Source: JAAUTT01 sp963846585 (GTDB lineage: Bacteria; Bacteroidota; Bacteroidia; Bacteroidales; JAAUTT01). Taken from it: a DNA stretch of 64,000 bases. A program made the translations under genes and the position numbers. The first letter of the stretch is position 1. Each line of letters opens with the position of its first letter. The stretch spans positions 287,370-351,369 of the forward strand of contig CAWJWO010000017.1 of assembly GCA_963846585.1 (NCBI GenBank). The letters run 5' to 3'. Positions 61,223-64,000 of the stretch are shown piece by piece. The notes below the pieces were generated by a model. That model did no database searches. It saw only the letters and a list, made by a program, of their open reading frames with translations, and was not told where the DNA came from.

Positions 61223-61341
61223 TGTCTGATAAAAAAACGCCAAGTTTGAGGCTTGCGAATTCAGAAAAAGCGCAGTTTACTTTAGTAATTGAGCATTTTT
61301 CTGATGAGCGTAACGAAAAAATTGGCGTTTTCTTGCAGACA
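61223..61341. mobile_element. 119-bp MITE-like element with imperfect terminal inverted repeats
   Basis: The left end (61223-61243, beginning TGTCTG and ending AACGCCAA) is complementary to the right end (61322-61341, TTGGCGTTTT...CAGACA) with about three differences. No coding content fits within. The element could be a small non-autonomous transposon remnant or a long hairpin. I see no target duplication. Confidence 0.5.
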
Positions 61342-61352
61342 GTACAGTAGGA

Positions 61353-62536
61353 TTATTTTACAATATTGCTTTCCTTACTAAACCAAAGGCTGGCCGCAAA
61401 AACCCCTAAAGCTGCATAAATCAATAGTGAACCCAAAACCAGTATATATAGTAACGGGTTTATGGTCCCTCCGATTATCTCCCTGGTTGCCAGGGAAATA
61501 TTTGTTATAGGAATTACAGCCGTTTTTAAACTCAGGTTTATCCCGGGCATTATTCCAACTACTGCGGGAAGTATTACAAGAAAAGTTACCGGGGTAATGA
61601 TAGTTTGTGCTTCCTTATACGATTTGGCATACGTGGTGATAAGGGTTAGCATAGCGGCAAAGAAGATAGTAAGTGGCAATAACATTGAAAGCATCATCAG
61701 GATATTTTCAGGACGGATAAAACTAATCATTGTTTGCATCACATCAGGGGGAAGTGAATTAGTTAAATTATGAAGGCCAAATGATAAACCCAGGATGGAT
61801 AATATAGCTGATGAAAATCCCACACATGCTACCACACTCACCTTTGCAAAAAGAATTTCAAGCTGCCTGCAGGCGATGCTAAAATAGTTTCCAGTGTACC
61901 TTTTTCCTTTTCGTTTGTAAAAAGGTCAATTGCAGGATATACACAACCCATAAATGCAAAAAGAACAATATGTATGGTATAAAACCACCTATTGTTTGAC
62001 CCAAAATTTCTCTTTTAGTTGAAACATCACTAATATTCACTTCAATGGGATCAATTGATTCATTTGTATTTTCAATTGAGCCAGCCGTTCCTGCGTAAGA
62101 GTATGTTTATAGTTTTCAATAACCTGCATCAACCGTTCCTTTACCCCCCAGTTTTGTGATTTGTAATAGAGACCAGGTCGCCGGTATGCAATCCGTTTAC
62201 GTGGGCCTCAAAATCCTTTTCAATGAACAAGGCCCCGTCAAGTATTCCGGTTTTAATCAATGTGTCAGTCTGGCTTACAGCTGAATAATAACTTATATTT
62301 ATATTTTTAATGTTTTCAATACGCTTAACTAATATATTCCCGTAATTTTCACCGATAATACCTACGGAAAGTTTTTTTTCCTGTTCATTTTTGACCTGGT
62401 TTGAGGCAATAGAAGCCGTTAAATACAATAATACGGGAAAAAGAATTATTGGTATTATTACCATGGTTATCAGAGTACGTTTATCACGGATTATATCCAT
62501 GAATTCTTTTTTAAAAATGATAGTGAACTTATTCAT
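61353..62536 (-). pseudogene. natB: NatB-like ABC-2 permease, broken by about four frameshifts
   Basis: The N-terminal piece (from 62536: 'MNKFTIIFKKEFMDIIRDKR', membrane helix, periplasmic part) and the C-terminal piece (61353-61841: five to six helices ending SKESNIVK) belong to one NatB/ABC-2 permease. Between them the reading continues in shifting frames: WGVKERLMQVIENYKH near 62130, ENTNESIDPIEVNISDV near 62040, AFMGCVYPAIDLFTNEKEK near 61930 and LEILFAKVSVVACVGF near 61860. The joins are near 62170, 62080, 61985 and 61875. It pairs with the ATPase gene just upstream. Four breaks in 300 bp point to sequence errors or old decay. Confidence 0.75.
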
Positions 62537-62554
62537 AATTGGAGTTTTTGTATT

Positions 62555-63318
62555 TTAGTTTTTTTGATTATTAACATAATATATAAATTCTTCCGTTAGA
62601 TTCTTTGTTTTCATTTGTTGCCGGAACGAATCCATCGTGCCATTATAACAGATACTTCCTTTGGATAATATAACAAGGTCGTCACTTAGAAGGTCAACAT
62701 CACTCATGATATGGGAGGAAAAGATAACTGTTTTGTTTAATGACCTGCATTGTTTTATAAGAGAAATAATACTACCGGCGGCAATTACATCAAGACCTGC
62801 AGTAGGTTCATCAAAGACAATTATTTCAGGATCATGGATCATTGTCCTTACAAGGGATACCTTTTGCTTCATCCCGGTCGACAATTGACCTATACGCTTG
62901 TGAGCAAAGTCAATCTGTAACAAGTCATACAACTCCTTTTTTCTTTTTTCAAAAACGGAATGGTCAACATCGTAAAGTTCAGCAAAATATTTTATTATTT
63001 CATTGGTCGTTAACCGTTCATAAAGTCCGGATGTAGCCGTAAGAAATCCAATTTTACGGCGGACCATTTTATCATCCTTTACTGTATCGAACCCGGAAAT
63101 ACTGATAGATCCTTTAGTTGGCTTAAGGATAGTTGCCATTAGCCTGAGCAGCGTGTTTTACCGGCACCGTTTGGCCCCAGTAACGTGAGTATCCTGCCTG
63201 GTTTACATGCAAAACTTACATTTTTCAATGCATCAATAGTGTCGCTGTTGGTGCCGTTTTCACGTTTAATTTTTCTTGAAACGGAAAACGATTTGGAGAT
63301 TTCTTTTACTTCAATCAT
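62555..63318 (-). pseudogene. natA: NatA-like ABC ATPase, broken by one frameshift in the P-loop region
   Basis: A 250-residue ABC ATPase in two pieces. The upstream piece ends at Walker A GPNGAGKT, where one base appears missing (an ACACG where ACAACG-like sequence is expected, near 63152-63158). The frame then resumes as LLRLMATILKPTKG. The signature is LSTGMKQK, Walker B IIVFDEPTAGLD and the His switch FSSHIM. The start is the ATG at 63318; a TTG lies one codon upstream. With natB it would form a sodium or drug exporter. Confidence 0.8.
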
Positions 63319-63358
63319 CAATTTGGTTTTATTTGCTATTGTTTAATTATTTCCTTTT

Positions 63359-63388
63359 CATTGCCGTCGGTTTAAACCAACGGCAATG
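63359..63388. repeat. Second copy of the CATTGCCG palindrome
   Basis: It is identical to 42224-42253 except one base (CATTGCCGTCGG instead of CATTGCCGTTGG), which breaks one pair of the palindrome. It lies between the ABC ATPase start and the glycosidase-like gene. Confidence 0.9.
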
Positions 63389-63405
63389 ATAGGACAATGA
63401 TAGGG

Positions 63406-64000
63406 CTATTTATTTTTATTATCCATATATTTCAGATAGTCATCTATAGTAATAATTCCAACCGGTAACGTGTAAATTCCGCCCCTTCCCTGGTTATTTA
63501 TTACCCGTATGGCTACAATATTATTTTCACCAAGCATATTCCCGTTAAAAGGATATAAACCATATGTATCCCAATCTGTATCACCGGTTATGTTTATTCC
63601 CTGAACTATATGTCCGCCGATTTTTGTGCCATTGATATACACTTCACTATAGTCGTAGGTTACCCGGCAACAAAAAGCAATTGCTTGTGCCGCCATTAAG
63701 GGGGGAACCCTGAAAGTTTTGCGGTACCAGCCTATACCTATATAAGATTTATATCTCCCTGGTAATCCCAAAACTTAGGTACAAAAATGTCTTTAAAAGA
63801 TGAATCGTTAAAATTTCTATTCTTCCAATTTACACTATCGCCGGTAGAAAATTTCCATATTTTCTTAGACTTCAGTTTGGTTTGAGAATATCAACTATTT
63901 CATCTTTAAATTTATTCAGGGCATTATCAGGATTTAGTAATATTGAACGGGACCGTACTGCAATGATGTTGTTCTTTCCTTTAAGGAGGGTTGCCGAAGG
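63406..64000 (-). pseudogene. Glycosidase-like protein with galactose-binding-like domain, partial and frameshifted
   Basis: The C-terminal piece (63406-63771) has GWYRKTFRVP, YSEVYINGTKIG and 'NIVAIRVINNQGRGGIY'. These are typical of the jelly-roll sugar-binding domain of GH2-type beta-galactosidases and related enzymes. Upstream, 63772-64000 reads on in other frames as KFSTGDSVNWKNRNFNDSSF, and nearer the edge as TLLKGKNNIIAVRSRS. The joins are near 63770 and 63885. The gene continues beyond the window, so its full function is not known. Confidence 0.6.

Noticed and set aside
61860..62180. Programmed ribosomal frameshifting in the NatB-like gene
   Set aside because: Four breaks within 300 bp, no clear slippery heptamer plus structure, and breaks in the neighbouring genes make errors or decay far more likely.

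Overview
The window is chromosomal DNA from a member of the Bacteroidota, probably an uncultured Bacteroidales-like lineage. I infer this from several signs: AT-rich coding sequence with almost no Shine-Dalgarno sites, promoters of the TTTG-N17-23-TAnnTTTG type, a type IX secretion (T9SS) C-terminal signal, Bacteroidota-specific families (putative porin, two-domain GlmU-like protein, OMP_b-brl TonB receptor, DUF6263) and a 16S-Ile-Ala-23S-5S rRNA operon. No phage, plasmid, complete insertion sequence or CRISPR array is visible.

Layout. 0-7.1 kb: envelope genes (two small lipoproteins, a NamZ-type muramidase, a LolC/E-like permease, an MltF-like transglycosylase and a putative porin). 7.4-13.1 kb: a complete rRNA operon on the minus strand with tRNA-Ala(TGC) and tRNA-Ile(GAT) in the spacer, a textbook promoter, boxA-like sites before 16S and 23S, and a terminator after 5S. 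13.2-23.8 kb: a polyprenol-phosphate glycosyltransferase, dihydroorotase, an ABC exporter pair, a DUF4184 membrane protein, topoisomerase IV (parE, parC) and shikimate kinase. 23.8-40.0 kb: a same-strand run that is the most unusual part. It holds a transporter-HEAT-cNMP-like fusion, a protein with TIR/DUF4062-like domains, a STAND NTPase-WD40 protein with a central membrane segment, a TPR/beta-barrel protein, a propeller-like lipoprotein and a 2022-residue T9SS-secreted protein with nine 100-residue repeats. 40.0-60.1 kb: housekeeping genes (an orphan cheW, tRNA-His, a flippase, L31, GlmU-like, lon, coaD, a thioredoxin-like protein, Nudix/pyrE, birA, rsfS-ftsH-cdsA-psd, a flavodiiron protein and a TonB receptor). 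60.2-64 kb: a DUF6263 gene, a NatAB-like ABC exporter and a glycosidase-like gene, all broken by frameshifts, which suggests either decay or a low-quality contig end.

How the genes work together. The first three genes of the 23.8-40 kb run are tightly packed (11-nt gap, then a 4-nt overlap) behind a strong consensus promoter. They look like one inner-membrane signalling or conflict module. The following barrel, lipoprotein and secreted giant would place partners at the outer membrane and surface. This is inference: no function is shown by the sequence.

A second feature is the intergenic DNA. Almost every gap between transcription units carries short tandem repeats (7-14 bp units) from a few recurring families. 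There are also two copies of a 30-bp palindrome, a 52-bp inverted dispersed repeat pair and a 119-bp MITE-like element. Many spurious ORFs come from these repeats or from the rRNA genes and are left out.
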